Notes: a model not told the origin generated them from the sequence alone. A stretch of 64,000 nt of DNA from Mycoplasma phocimorsus (GCF_030077875.1 NZ_JASEJT010000005.1:62001-126000), one strand, 5' to 3'; positions 14,313 through 25,720 are shown, counted from the stretch's first letter. Program-made: numbers and translations.

Positions 14313-14383
14313 GCAATACATAGAGACAGCAACTGCATATGCTTAATATTGTTGCCAAATGTATCTAAACTTAAGAGTATTGC
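14313..14383 (+). ncRNA. Ribosomal protein L10 leader (autoregulatory 5' UTR)
   Basis: The region just downstream of TATAAT reads GCAATACATAGAGACAGCAAC, then a GCATATGC mini-hairpin, then GTTGCCAAATGTAT. GCAAC (14329-14333) pairs with GTTGC (14351-14355), and ATACAT (14316-14321) with ATGTAT (14359-14364). The internal-loop purines AGAGACA and CCAAA match the L10-binding leader known from other bacteria. GCAATAC (14313-14319) can instead pair with GTATTGC (14377-14383), next to the ribosome-binding site, so two folds compete. Confidence 0.82.
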
Positions 14384-14404
14384 AAATTTAGAAAGGAGAA
14401 ATTT

Positions 14405-14911
14405 ATGGCTCAATCTAAATTTCGTTTAATTAAAGAAAAAACAGTTAATGAAATCAGTAATAAAATTACTAATTCAAAAGCACTAGTTGTTGCTAAATTT
14501 ATTGGATTAACTGTTTCAGATCTTGAAAACTTACGTAAAGAAGCAAAAGTAAAAGGTGTAGAAATTAAAGTTTACAAAAACCGTTTATTTAAAATAGCTT
14601 CAAACAATAATGGATTAAGCGAATTAGACCAATATTTAGTAGGCTCATCAATCTTCGCATTTAGTAATGAAGAAGATATGTCTGCTGCAAAAGTTTTAGT
14701 TGAATTTAGTAAAAAACACAAATTACTTGAAATCAAAGCCGGAACTTTTGAAGGTAAAGTTATTGATGCTGAAGGTGTTAAAATGGTTGCTTCATTACCT
14801 ACATATGAAGAATCACTTGCAATACTTGGACGCTCATTACTTGCACCACTTCAACAATTATCAATAGGCTTAAAAATGCTTGTTGATGAGGGTAAATTAA
14901 TCAGTGAGTAA
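14405..14911 (+). CDS. rplJ: 50S ribosomal protein L10
   Basis: 168 aa. It binds 23S rRNA at the GTPase centre and carries the L7/L12 dimers on its C-terminal helix. The family core is clear: a KALVVAKFIGLTVSDLENLR strand-helix, KVYKNRLFKIAS, and a C-terminal LQQLSIGLKMLVDEG helix. ATG 14405 follows AAAGGAG. It is preceded by its own leader RNA and followed by rplL after 55 nt, the usual gene pair. Confidence 0.97.
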   Translation: MAQSKFRLIKEKTVNEISNKITNSKALVVAKFIGLTVSDLENLRKEAKVKGVEIKVYKNRLFKIASNNNGLSELDQYLVGSSIFAFSNEEDMSAAKVLVEFSKKHKLLEIKAGTFEGKVIDAEGVKMVASLPTYEESLAILGRSLLAPLQQLSIGLKMLVDEGKLISE

Positions 14912-14966
14912 TCATTAAAAAGGTGAAAAATCACAAATTCATAATTAAAAATTGAAAGGAAATATT

Positions 14967-15344
14967 ATGGCAAAATTAACAAAAGAATCATTTATAGAAT
15001 CATTAAAAGAAATGAGTATTAAAGAAGTTATGGAACTTGTTGAAGCAATGAAAGAAGAATTTGGAATTGATCCTTCTGCAGTTGCTGTAGCAGCGGGCTC
15101 AGTATCAGGAGAAGAAGCTGAAGAAAAAACATCAGTTAAACTTGTTCTTAAATCAGATGGTGGAGCAAAAATCCCTACATTAAAAGCTATTAAAGAAGCT
15201 ATGGGTCTATCATTAATGGATGCTAAAAAATTAGTTGAAGCAGTTCCTGCAACATTATTAGAAAATGTAAAACCTGAAGAAGCAGAAGCTATGAAAGCAA
15301 AAATTTTAGAAGCTTCTCCAACAGCTGAATTAGAAGTTGAATAA
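14967..15344 (+). CDS. rplL: 50S ribosomal protein L7/L12
   Basis: Stalk protein that recruits translation GTPases, 125 aa. It has an N-terminal dimerisation helix ([18 protein letters not shown]), an Ala/Glu hinge (about residues 40-55) and a C-terminal domain starting [24 protein letters not shown] at 14952 is in frame, but ATG 14967 matches the family start MAKLTKESF and lies 6 nt after GAAAGGA. The gene ends in a strong terminator. Confidence 0.97.
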   Translation: MAKLTKESFIESLKEMSIKEVMELVEAMKEEFGIDPSAVAVAAGSVSGEEAEEKTSVKLVLKSDGGAKIPTLKAIKEAMGLSLMDAKKLVEAVPATLLENVKPEEAEAMKAKILEASPTAELEVE

Positions 15345-15356
15345 TAATTTTTATTA

Positions 15357-15396
15357 TTAAAAATCAATTCCACACATATGGAATTGATTTTTTTTA
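15357..15396 (+). terminator. Terminator of rplJL
   Basis: AAAATCAATTCCA / TGGAATTGATTTT stem (13 bp, short loop CACATA) followed by a T-run, 15 nt after the rplL stop. Confidence 0.88.
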
Positions 15397-15570
15397 TACT
15401 AAAATTCAAATATTAATATATTTATGAATTATTTTTAAAATTCTGACTTTCCAAGTTAAAAGTATTGATCAAATATATAATGAATTAAATTTAAATAATG
15501 CCTAATTTAATTAAATTTTTAAGTCAGGATACACTTTTTAATCATTTTTTTGTTTTTCTAAATTCAAATT

Positions 15571-15617
15571 AAAAAAACTTAAATACAGTAATTTTAAAAT
15601 CTGCATTTAAGTTTTTT
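15571..15617. terminator. Terminator after protease copy A
   Basis: AAAAAACTTAAAT / ATTTAAGTTTTTT inverted repeat with a 20-nt loop. It is repeated almost unchanged after copy B (18462-18511). Confidence 0.75.
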
Positions 15618-15703
15618 AGTTATTAACTTTTAATTAGTTTAAATTTGAATTATAAAATTTTCAACAAATATTTGACTATTCTTCATATTATCTAGATTAC
15701 TAA

Positions 15704-17827
15704 TTATTTTTTTAACATTGAAAATATTTTTGCTAACATTCCGCCAATAGCCGCTGCGCCAAGTATAATTGGTAATCAAAATTCTTTTTTGTTAATATTT
15801 TCAGAAATAACACTAGGTTTTTCTGGTTGTTGTTCAACTTTTAATTCATTTACTTTTTTAATAGGTAAATCATATGGTTTGTATTTATTGTGTAAATTTG
15901 AATAAGAAGATGTAAAAGATGAAAACTGTAATTTTGGAGACATTTTTTTAGCTATTTTAATTTCTGATTCTTGATATTCTATATTACTTTTAAAAACAGT
16001 TAAAGTGGTTGAGTTATTTAAATAAAATTTCTCATCATATCCACGATATGAAATTTTAATTTCATTTTCTCCATCATTAATATTTTGAACAGAATCAACT
16101 CTTCATCCATCTTCAAGCTCTAAATCAGCAGTTGATGTAACATTACTATTTACATATATTCTATTTTCTCAATTATATCTATGTTCTGTACCACGCTTAA
16201 TTGTTAAAAACGTCATATTTTCGCCAATATAATTTCCCATTCCCTTAATAATTACTTTATTATAACCAACATTTTCATCTTGACGATAGTAGCCATCTTC
16301 ATTATCATAAAATTCTTCATAAGATAATGTATAGTCTACATTTTCCTTAAGAATTTTATTATTATATTTAACTTCAACAATATCTTTAGCAAATTGTTGA
16401 CTTGCTCGATAATTATAATCTTTTAAAATTATTTCAGCATATTTTAAATCATTTAAATTACCAACATGTGATATACGTTGAAAATCACTCGCTGTAAAAG
16501 CTTTAATTCTTGCTACTGCGCCATTATATGCTTTTTGACTATTAATTCATTGATTATTTTTTTCAATATATGAAAAATCATATTGTCAATCTTCTTCAGC
16601 ACCAAAAGTTAGATAAGCATTATTGCTTTTAACTTGAGCAACTATAGTAAATCATTGGCCTTGTTCTAAATCAATTGGAGTATCTAAATCAATTGTTCTT
16701 AATCCTCCAAGTTCAAATTTTTGAGTTTTACTTGCTATTTTATCCCCTAATTTTAATGAATAAGGAGAAGCATCATTAATATCGCGTTTATAAACGCTCA
16801 CTTCAACTTCTACATTTTCACCCTTAATCCCAACATTAATAGCTTTAAGTTTCTCTTTTGTATCAGCTTTTCCTGCTTTAGCTTGAAAACTAACTGCCGC
16901 ATTTTTATAATTTGCGCCTGCTAAATCTCTATATGATCCGTCATAATAATAATTATTTTCATAATTATAAGAGCCTCTTTCTGTCATTTCTACAGAATAA
17001 ACATCATGAGGAACTGTATCATATGAAATGTAAAAGTATCCTTTATCAGCATAATCATCATCTCAACTATTTTTAACGATTCAACCACCATTTTGTGTTG
17101 TCCCAATACCAAATTTTTCTTTAGGAATTGTATCGTCTCAGCCTACAACTGTTGCAACGTGACCTATTCCTGATGTACTTTTAGAAATTTCAGAATTATA
17201 AAATCACGTTCTTGCATCTTGTGGAGTAGCAAATGAATATGAAACGGCTCCATTTTTAACAATTAACTTTTTCATTTCCTCTCTATAATTTTCTTTTTTA
17301 TGATCAACAAAAATTACATCTTTTAAAATATATTTTGTTAAATTATCATTATTTTGTCAATTATAAGTTTCTTCTTTTAATTTATTTCATTGCAATAATG
17401 ATGTTGCTGCATAAAGTGAAGAAGAGCCCTGATCTTTTCAATTAGGAGCAAAATAAGTATCAAAATCAGTATTATGTAGCTTATCCTGATATTTTTTTCT
17501 ATTTAATGTATTATAAGCTATATTTAATTCTGATAAATCGAGATTATCTTGAGAAAAATATAACTGTTTTTTAAGAATATTTATCTCCGCAACTGCTGTA
17601 GTAGCAAAAGCTCAACAAATACCTTCTTTTCCTTGATCTCTTACTTTAGTAATAAAATAATAATTAGGATTACCAAAATTTCGAGGATCAAAAATTTCGC
17701 TATTTTCATCTTTTCCAGCCACACCCTTATTATCATAACTTCAAACATTTTGATATGCAACTAATGTGCTTGATAAAAATATTGCTGGAGAAGATAAAGT
17801 TGCTATTAATAAATATTTTTTATTCAT
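15704..17827 (-). CDS. cysP: Surface papain-like cysteine protease with lectin-like domain (CysP-type), 707 aa
   Basis: Secreted C1A protease tethered to the membrane. A hydrophobic signal (about residues 5-24) precedes the catalytic domain. The oxyanion Gln65 and catalytic Cys71 lie in QGKEGICWAF, catalytic His223 in GIGHVATVVGW and Asn253 in VKNSWDDDY. A lectin-like beta domain follows (about 285-400), then a beta-rich region, and a C-terminal hydrophobic anchor near 682-700 (FWLPIILGAAAIGGMLAKIF). Related mycoplasma enzymes (CysP of M. gallisepticum and M. synoviae) cut host IgG, so host-protein cleavage is a fair expectation. The residue after NSW is Asp rather than the common Gly. The frame is open throughout, with TGA as Trp. 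ATG 17827 has AAGGGA 6 nt upstream. A near-identical broken copy lies at 18596-20724. Confidence 0.9.
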
Positions 17828-18085
17828 AAATCCCTTCTTAAATAAATATAAAATTATTACATAATTAAATTAAACATAATATGTATATATTTATTATTTT
17901 TATTATACTTTTATTATTTAAATATTTTAATAAATGAAAAAAATGATTTCATTATGGTGCAAAATATTTAATTTAATACAAAGTAAAGAAACAGAAAATT
18001 GATATCTGTTTATTTATACTAAAATATTAAAATTTAATATTTGTAAATTTAAGTAAATATTTTTATTAAAACATTTAAATTGTTT

Positions 18086-18430
18086 TTTATTAATCAACTT
18101 TTTAAAGCAGTTTCAAGAATTTTAAAAAATTGCCTTTTATTAAACAAATAAAAATTAAAAATATAAAAAATTTTTCCAACGTTGTTTTAATTTTTACTAT
18201 TTCTTGAAAATTATTATTTTGTTTATTTTTGATTAGTAGTTTTTTTAAGTTTTATTTATTATAAATTTATAAAATTTTTTTAAAAAAATAAATAAATACA
18301 ATTTTTGATAAAACAAATATTTATAAATCAATATCTTATCTTCCTAAAATACTTAATAATTTAATTAAAAAATTTAAAATTTTAGACATAAATTTAGATC
18401 AGACTTCAAAAAAATTTATTAGACATATTT
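18086..18430 (+). pseudogene. Remnant of a large paralogous lipoprotein gene
   Basis: No open frame, but three blocks match the lipoprotein gene at 22629-24545 in the same order and strand. Bases 18086-18145 match 23274-23333 (AATCAACTT...AAAGCAGTTT). Bases 18138-18232 match 23631-23725 (ACAAATAAAAATTAAA...). Bases 18320-18430 match about 24337-24450 (CAATATCTTATCTTCCTAAA is identical). The intervening coding parts are deleted, and point changes add stops. It is what is left of a third family member, now between the two protease copies. Confidence 0.8.
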
Positions 18431-18461
18431 TATTTATTTTTTTATTTTTCTAAATTCAAAT

Positions 18462-18511
18462 TAAAAAAACTTAAATACAGTAATTTTAAAATCTGCATTT
18501 AAGTTTTTTAG
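18462..18511. terminator. Terminator after protease copy B
   Basis: Same AAAAAACTTAAAT / ATTTAAGTTTTTT hairpin as after copy A, in the duplicated 3' flank. Confidence 0.7.
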
Positions 18512-18595
18512 TTATTAACTTTTAATTAGTTTAAATTTGAATTATAAAATTTTCAACAAATATTTGACTATTCTTCATATTATCTAGATTACTAA

Positions 18596-20724
18596 TTATT
18601 TTTTTAACATTGAAAATATTTTTGCTAACATTCCGCCAATAGCCGCTGCGCCAAGTATAATTGGTAATCAAAATTCTTTTTTGTTAATATTTTCAGAAAT
18701 AACACTAGGTTTTTCTGGTTGTTGCTCAACTTTTAATTCATTTACTTTTTTAATAGGTAAATCATATGGTTTGTATTTATTGTGTAAATTTGAATAAGAA
18801 GATGTAAAAGATGAAAACTGTAATTTTGGAGACATTTTTTTAACTATTTTAATTTTTAATTCTTGATATTCTATATTACTTTTAAAAACAGTTAAAATGG
18901 TTGAGTTATTTAAATAAAATTTCTCGTTATATCCACGATATGAAATTTTAATTTTATTTTCTCCATCATTAATATTTTGAACAGAATCAACTCTTCATCC
19001 ATCTTCAAGTTTTAAATCAGCAGTTGATGTAACATTACTATTTACATATATTCTATTTTCTCAATTATATCTATGTTCTGTACCACGCTTAATTGTTAAA
19101 AACGTCATATTTTCACCAGTATAATTTCCCATTCCCTTAATAATTACTTTATTATAACCGACATTTTCATCTTGACGATTAGTAGCCGTCTTCATTATCA
19201 TAAAATTCTTCATAAGATAATGTATAGTCTACATTTTCCTTAAGAATTTCATTATTATATTTAACTTCAACAATATCTTTAGCAAATTGTTGACTTGCAT
19301 GATATTTATAATCTTTTAAAATTATTTCTGCATATTTTAAATTTTTAGAATTATTTGCACCTGCTATATTTTGATAATCATTTCCTGTAAAAGCTTTAAT
19401 TCTTGCTACTGCGCCATTATATGCTTTTTGACTATTAATTCATTGATTATTTTTTTCAATATATGAAAAATCATATTGTCAATCTTCTTCAGCACCAAAA
19501 ATTAAATAAGCATTATCGCCTTTAACTTGAGCAACTATAGTAAATCATTGACCCTGCTCTAAATCAATTGGAGTATCTAAGTCAATCGCTCTTAATCCGC
19601 CTAGTTCAAATTTTTTAGTTTTGCTTGCTATTTTTTCACCTAATTTTAATGAGTAAGGAGATGCATCATTAATATCACGTTTATAAATGCTTACTTCAAC
19701 TTCTACATTTTCGCCTTTAATTCCAACATTAATAGCTTTAAGCTTTTCTTTCATGTCAGTTTTTCCTGCTTTTGCTTGAAAACTAACTGCTGCTTTTTTA
19801 TAATTTGCACCGGCTAGATCTCTATATGAACCATCATAATAATAATTATTTTCGTAATTATATATATGAACTACGCTTAGTCATTTCTAAAGAATAAACA
19901 TCATGAGGAACTGTATCATATGAAATATAAAAATATCCTTTATCTGCATAATCATCCCCTCAACTATTTTTAACAATTCATGCACCATCACGTATTGTTC
20001 CACTTCCGAATCTTTCTTTAGGAACTGTATCATCTCATCCAACAACTGTTGCAACATGACCAAATCTTAATGAACTTCTTGAAATTTCAGAATTATAATA
20101 TCAAGCTTTAGCATTTTTTGGAGTAGCAAATGAATATGCAACTGCTCCATTTTTAACTATCAGTTTTTTCATTTCTTCTCTATAATTTTCTTTTTTATGA
20201 TCAACAAAAATTAAATCCTTCAAAATATAATTTGATAAATTATCATTACTTTCATAATTATAAGTTTCTTCTTTTAATTTATTTCATTGCATTAATGATT
20301 TTGCTGCATAAAGTGAAGATGAACCTTGTTCTTTTCAATTAGGAGCAAAATAAGTATCAAAATCAGTATTATGTAGTTTATCCTGATATTTGTTTCTATT
20401 TAATGTACTATAAGCTATATTTAATTCTGATAAATCAAGATTATCCTGTGATAAATATAATTTATTTTTAAGAATATTTATCTCTGCAACTGCTGTAGTA
20501 CCAAAAGCTCAACAAATACCTTCATTTCCTTGATCTCTAACTTTAGTAATAAAATAATAATTAGGATTATCAAAATTTCGTGGATCAAAAATTCTACTTT
20601 TTTCATTTTCCCCAGCTTCGCCTTTATTATCATAACTTCAAGTATTTTGATATGCAACTAATGTGCCTGATAAAAATATTGCTGGAGAAGATAAAGTTGC
20701 TATTAATAAATATTTTTTATTCAT
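18596..20724 (-). pseudogene. Second papain-like protease copy, broken by two frameshifts
   Basis: Paralogue of the gene at 15704-17827. The start ATG 20724, signal segment and complete catalytic domain are intact: Cys71 in QGNEGICWAF, His in FGHVATVVGW, Asn in VKNSWGDDY. A 4-nt TATA expansion near 19861-19868 (TATATATAA where copy A has TATAA) creates a TAA at 19858-19860, giving a 288-residue product. Translation would resume in another frame for the lectin-like part (about 19190-19857). A 1-nt insertion near 19185 then gives a second TAA, and the third frame encodes the anchor up to 18596. The truncated product would be catalytic domain only, with no lectin-like domain or C-terminal anchor. 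It may be decaying, or switchable at the TA tract. Confidence 0.85.
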
Positions 20725-20993
20725 AAATCCCTTCTTAAATAAATATCAAATTATTACATAAAATATTTAAAAAATAAATTAAACATAATATGTATATATT
20801 TATTATTTTTATTATACTTTTATTGATTAAATATTTTAATAAATGAAAAAAATAATTTTAATATTTTAAAGTAAATAAATAAAAAATTGATATACGTTCA
20901 TTTATACTAGAAAACAAAGATTTAATATTTATAAATTTATGCAAACATTACATAAAAACATATACTTATATATAAATTAATAAAGAGGAAAAA

Positions 20994-22514
20994 GTGCTAA
21001 AAAATATAAGTAAATTAATAATGCAATTTTCTTTTATTCCCTTTATTACTATTACAACATTAGGTTGTTCACAAACTAAGGAAAAAGAAGAAATTTTAAA
21101 AGAAAAGCATGCTAAAATTACATTAAAATTAATAAATAATCAATTTCATGTTTTAAGTGAAAATGATAAATTAAATCTTAATACATATAATAATATTGAA
21201 AATAATATAAATGATTTACATAAAAACAAGGCGAAAAGTTTATTATCAGAAACTAAGTTTTTGTATAAAAATTCTCAAGTTAATTCAAGAAAAACAAACA
21301 CACTTTTAAATTTTTTTAATAATGAAAGTTTAAAATGAAAAAGTAAAGCAGTAACATTTTTTTCATTTTTAGCTATTAGCAGCGCAATTGGATTAGGTAT
21401 TTATTTTGAAGAATATTATTCAAAAACAAAGCATAATCTTAAAACATGATTTTGATCAAATATTTATAATAAAAATAAACATTATTTATTTACTGATTTA
21501 AAGGTAGAAAATAAAAATGAGTTTTATAAATTATTGTTAAGTTTATATAAATATAAAGATGAACATAAAGAAAACAATATTTTATTACTACTTGATAAAA
21601 TTATTAAAGAAGTTTTAAATTTGTTTATAAGTCAAATTTCTTTTAAAAATATATTAAATGGTCAATTATTTATTAAATTAAATGAAGAAACAAAAAAATT
21701 ATGTAACGTTAATTTTATTACTGAATTAAAAGATATAAAAACCAAATTACCTATGATAACAAACGCATTTGAAGACCCTAATGTACTTGGCTCATTTTTA
21801 GATTTTTTTTATACCCTAAAAAATTCAAAGTTAACTTTAATTAATGAAAAGTATAAAGATATTTTTAAAGAAGAAACGCAAAATAAAATAACTGGCAATT
21901 CTCAAACCATCTCAAAAAGAGTTAGAAGGTCTTTATCTAAAGAAAATTCACAACAAAAACAATTTAATTTTTGAGATTTATTAAATTTTAATACTAATAA
22001 TATTAATAATCTAAATACAGAAGAAATAAAAAATTTTCTTAAAAGCAATAAAGAGGACATCAAAAAATATTTACCATTAGCTAAATCTATTTTAAAAAAT
22101 AATCTTAAAATAGAAGACAATAATATTTATGAATTATTAGATAACATTATAAAAAATGATACCGTTTCAGAACAATCTATTGAAAAAGTAAAAGAAACAC
22201 TTAAAAGTAAAAACATAAATGATATTTTAACAAAAGACAAAATTGTAGAAAAATTGCTTTCGCAAGATATAAAAGATTTACCAGAATTACAAATGGCTAA
22301 AGATATTTTAAAGCCTCTTAAAAACGGAATTCAAAAATTAAAAAACAAAAGTGAATATAATCAAAAAATTGACTGATTAATTGAAATTATTATAAATGCA
22401 ATATCAATTTATTTTAATAAGCAAGAAAATAAATTTATATCTTACGAAACATTAAAAGAACTGCTTAAAGGATATTTAGATTATAAAAACAATAAAAATA
22501 AATTGAATTTATAA
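20994..22514 (+). CDS. Lipoprotein, 506 aa, probably distant member of the paralogous family
   Basis: Signal peptide with lipobox TTLGC (Cys25), so it is lipid-anchored on the outer face. A second hydrophobic segment lies at about residues 119-137 (AVTFFSFLAISSAIGLGIYF). The rest is Lys/Asn/Glu-rich and helical, with no recognised domain and an RVRRSL basic patch near residue 309. It shares architecture with the large lipoproteins at 22.6-24.5 and 44.1-50.5 kb, but little direct sequence. The start is GTG 20994: AGAGGAA lies 5 nt upstream and no ATG competes. It diverges from the broken protease copy. No function is claimed. Confidence 0.8.
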
Positions 22515-22628
22515 CATTAATATTTATTAATTATTAATATATAAAACATATTTATTTTAAAATAAGCAATTAAAGCATTTTACTATTAGATTTATTTTAT
22601 AAATTTACTAGTTAATGAAAGGCAAATG

Positions 22629-24545
22629 ATGAGAAAAAGCAAAATTTTGCAAAAATGAAAAAAGAATACAATAACATCATTTATAACTATTGCTTCATCA
22701 TCATTTTTAATAGTAAATAATTTATTAATTTCTTGTAAAAAAGAAATTAATAAAGAAAAAATAGCTCTTGATTTTCAAAAGCAAAAACAAAGAAAACTTG
22801 ATTCAAATTTTATTGATAATAATACATCTATATTTTTACAAACTTTTAATAATTCTATTAACGATTCATTAAATTTTTTACAAAAACAAAAGTCAAATTT
22901 TGTAAAAAATTTAGAGACAAACGATATTATTTTTAATAACAAAAATAAGAATGAGCTAAATGCACCACAAGAAGAACAACACTTTAATGAAGAAGAAAGT
23001 AAACTTTTTGAAGAATTTCTTAAACAAGAAAAAATAAATAAAAGTAATGTAAGAAAATATAAAATAATCACTGCATCGTTTATTGTTGTTAGTAGCGTTA
23101 TAACAGGTGTTGCTGTTGGTCTTGGTGCTTATTTTGGTTTTAAAAACATTAATTCTTCTGAAAATATACGAAAAAGAGAATTAGAAGAAAAACTTGAAAA
23201 TTACAGACAATTGCTTAAAAATATATCTCCTACAGATTCTCTTGTAAATGTTTTCGACAAAATGTTTGAATTAGCTTTTACCAATCAACTTCCTAAAGCA
23301 GTTTTAAGAATTTTAAAAGAAACATTTTTTAAAGATTTACTTCAAGATTTTGATGAAAAAAGCGAAAATATATTAACTAAAAAATTAGAAGGAATTGAAA
23401 ATCCTACTAAAGAAATTTTTAGAAAATTTTACGATAAAACAATTGTTATTAATTTATTAAAAAATGATTCGGAAATAAGTATTAAAAAAGCAATTAAAGA
23501 TTGAGTTGTAGAAATAGTGAAAGAATATTTGCCTAAAGCATTTAAATCTATTATAGAGTTTTTAATAACTCAAAGTGAAACTAGTCAAAAAAGTTCAATT
23601 ATGAGCAGATTTATTGAAGGATTGCTTTTTGCTAGACAAATAAAAATTAAAGATATAGAAAATTTTTCTAACGTGGTTTCAATTTTTGCTAAATTTTTTA
23701 CAAATCAAAATAGTCAATTATTCGAATATATTATTACATCTATTTCTAATGCAATAAATAAGCATAATTTTAGCTTTGATATATTAAATGATTTTTTTGA
23801 AATCATAAATTTAATTATTTTAGATTTAACAGCTAAAGATGGAAAAATTGATATTGAAAAAGTAATAAATACGCTTTTACCCAAAATTACATCAATTGTA
23901 AATATTGATAAAAAATCGAATTATTCAAGTTATGTTAAATTTATTAATGATCTTTTTACTAAAGATGCATACCAAAATAATAAATGAGTTTATCATTTTA
24001 TGTCAACAAATAAAATAACAAGTAATGCCTATATATATTTAGATAGTGATTTTAAAAGTGTAACGCATAAAATAAAATTTCCAGAATTTAATATAAATTT
24101 TGAAACAATTGTTGAAGTCTTTGAAAATAGAAATAAAATTGAAAAAAGCTTTGAAAAAATATTAATGTTATTATTTGAACCTCTTATTATTCAATTATCT
24201 AAAGATATAACAAAAGATGATGCTAAAATGGCAATTTTTCGATTAGCAACTTTTTTGAGTTTTGTCTATTATAAATATGCAAAAGTATTTGCAAAAAACT
24301 GAATAAATGCAATTGTTAATAGAGTAAATCCTTATGAGCCAATATCTTATCTTCCTAAAATAATTGACAATTTAATTAAAAAACATAAAATTTTAGATAT
24401 GAATTTAGATTCAATATTTGGAAAAAAATTTAACAGATATATTTTTGTTGGTGAATATTATAAAATATTTGATATTACAATTGAAGCAGCAAAAGGCGAA
24501 ATTGCAAAATTAAAAGGAATTCTTGAAGTTGGTTATTATAAATAA
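22629..24545 (+). CDS. Large paralogous lipoprotein (MOLPALP-like family), 638 aa
   Basis: Lipobox LLISC near residue 36 follows a hydrophobic signal. A charged linker leads to a Gly-rich membrane segment (about residues 146-170) ending GAYFGFKNINS. The long helical C-terminal region carries family motifs: NQLPKAVLRILKE (about 220), KEYLPKAFKSIIEFL (about 298) and NPYEPISYLPKIIDNLIKK (about 568). The closest paralogue is 44145-46058, with others at 46447 and 48544. Genome annotations use the name MOLPALP for such mycoplasma lipoproteins; that match is from memory. The frame contains five or more TGA Trp codons. A second ATG three bases upstream (22626) is also possible; 22629 gives better spacing to AAAGG. 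Confidence 0.85.
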
Positions 24546-24562
24546 GTTTTATTTTGAAATGA

Positions 24563-24596
24563 ATTAAAAAAATAGCATTTTATAACTAATGCTACT
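24563..24596 (-). terminator. Terminator after yebC
   Basis: TAGCATT / AATGCTA stem with an 8-nt loop. The minus strand reads into TTTTTTT. It lies between two converging genes and may also serve the lipoprotein. Confidence 0.7.
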
Positions 24597-24616
24597 GTAT
24601 TTATTATTTTGAACAA

Positions 24617-25342
24617 TTAAATTTCTAAGTTATGATAAACTTCTTGAATATCTTCTTCTTCCTCTAAAGCATCAATAGAATTAAGAATTTTTTGAGTCTT
24701 TTCTTCATCAAGTTCAACTTTTGAATTTGGAAGATAAGTTACTTCACTTCTTTCGAATTTTTCAATATTAAATTCTTTTTCTAATGCTTCAGAAAGTTGA
24801 CTTAAATCACTTGGCGCACTAGTAATTGTTACCATATTTTCTTCAAATTCAATATCTTCTGCCCCATTTTCAATAGCAACAAGAGTAATTTCATCTTCAG
24901 TGTAATTTTTAACATCAAAAATTATTAATCCTTTTTGATCAAATACATAAGGAATGGCACCCGCTTTACCCATTTGACCATTTTGTTTATTAAAATATGC
25001 TTTCAATATAGAAGAAAGACGATTAAAATTATCTGTTAAACAACTAATTAAAATTGTGGCTCCACCTGAAAGTGTTCCTGAATATAAATATTCAGTGTAT
25101 CCCGAACCATTTCCTCCTGCTCCAGCAGCTTTTGAAATAGCCTTTTCAATGTTTGATTTAGGCATTGATTGTGCTTTTGCTTTAGAAACAGCAAGCCTAA
25201 GGGCTGGATTCATACTTGGATCAGTACCTTTAGTTGCTGCCACATAAATTTCTTTACTTAGTTTTTGAAATAAAACACCTCTTTTAGCATCTTGTGCTCC
25301 TTTACGGTGTTGAATATTGGCTCATTTTGAATGTCCCGCCAT
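24617..25342 (-). CDS. yebC: YebC/PmpR family protein
   Basis: 241 aa, full family length. The N-terminus [20 protein letters not shown] (Trp from TGA) is diagnostic, followed by MPKSNIEKAISKAAG and the Gly-rich YSGTLSGGATILISCLTDN. The C-terminus is very acidic. Family members were first described as DNA-binding regulators and more recently as factors that relieve ribosome stalling at proline runs; the role here cannot be chosen from sequence. ATG 25342 follows AAAGGAG. It is a single-gene transcript. Confidence 0.95.
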
Positions 25343-25720
25343 TTCATTCTCCTTTTTTATATTAAAACAATATGTAATTAAAATTACTTACATTATAAAT
25401 AATACAAAATAACTTTTATTTTATATTCAAAAACAGTATTAATAAAATTTTAAAAAAAATATAAAACAGCTTAAAAACAATTAAATTTAAAGTAAAAATA
25501 TATCTGTTTTTTTAGTTATTAATTTTAATAAGAATTTTTATTTATATTTAGCTTTTCTTTCTATAGCAGAACTTAGGCAATTATTTTTTTTGGCTCTTAA
25601 TATCTTAAATACTTATTTTACAATTTTTTATTGCATAAAATCAGTAAACAATAATTAAAAAAAATAAATTTATTAACTTTTAAACAAAACGTATATACAA
25701 ATTAAGTAAAGGAATTAATT
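25343..25720. other. Intergenic gap between yebC and a lipoprotein gene
   Basis: 378 bp of AT-rich DNA between divergent genes. It must hold both promoters. No gene, repeat or convincing hairpin seen. Confidence 0.5.

Larger units (their letters stand above)
15545..18065. repeat. Direct repeat copy 1 (protease gene plus flanks)
   Basis: About 2.5 kb that recurs at 18432-20965 with high identity, covering the 3' flank and terminator, the whole protease gene and roughly 230 bp upstream. The left break is sharp, near TTTTTCTAAATTC; the right side fades out just before the lipoprotein remnant. Between the rplL terminator and the repeat (15397-15544) nothing is recognised. Confidence 0.85.
18432..20965. 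repeat. Direct repeat copy 2 (broken protease gene plus flanks)
   Basis: Second copy of the 15545-18065 unit. It has the same terminator, the same gene order and a promoter flank sharing ATAATATGTATATATTTATT. Differences cluster in the 5' half of the gene and in the upstream flank. Confidence 0.85.

Noticed and set aside
14945-15409. 154-codon ORF antisense to rplL
   Set aside because: Mirror frame of the Ala/Glu-rich L7/L12 gene; no independent evidence.
15440-15531. Short inverted repeat (CTGACTT / AAGTCAG) as an insertion-sequence footprint
   Set aside because: Only 7 bp, no target duplication or transposase; too weak.
24617-25247. yebC appearing to start at 25243, with an opposite-strand ORF
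   Set aside because: The TGA at the Trp of HSKWANIQ splits it under the standard code. With code 4 the gene starts at 25342 and the opposite ORF is a shadow.
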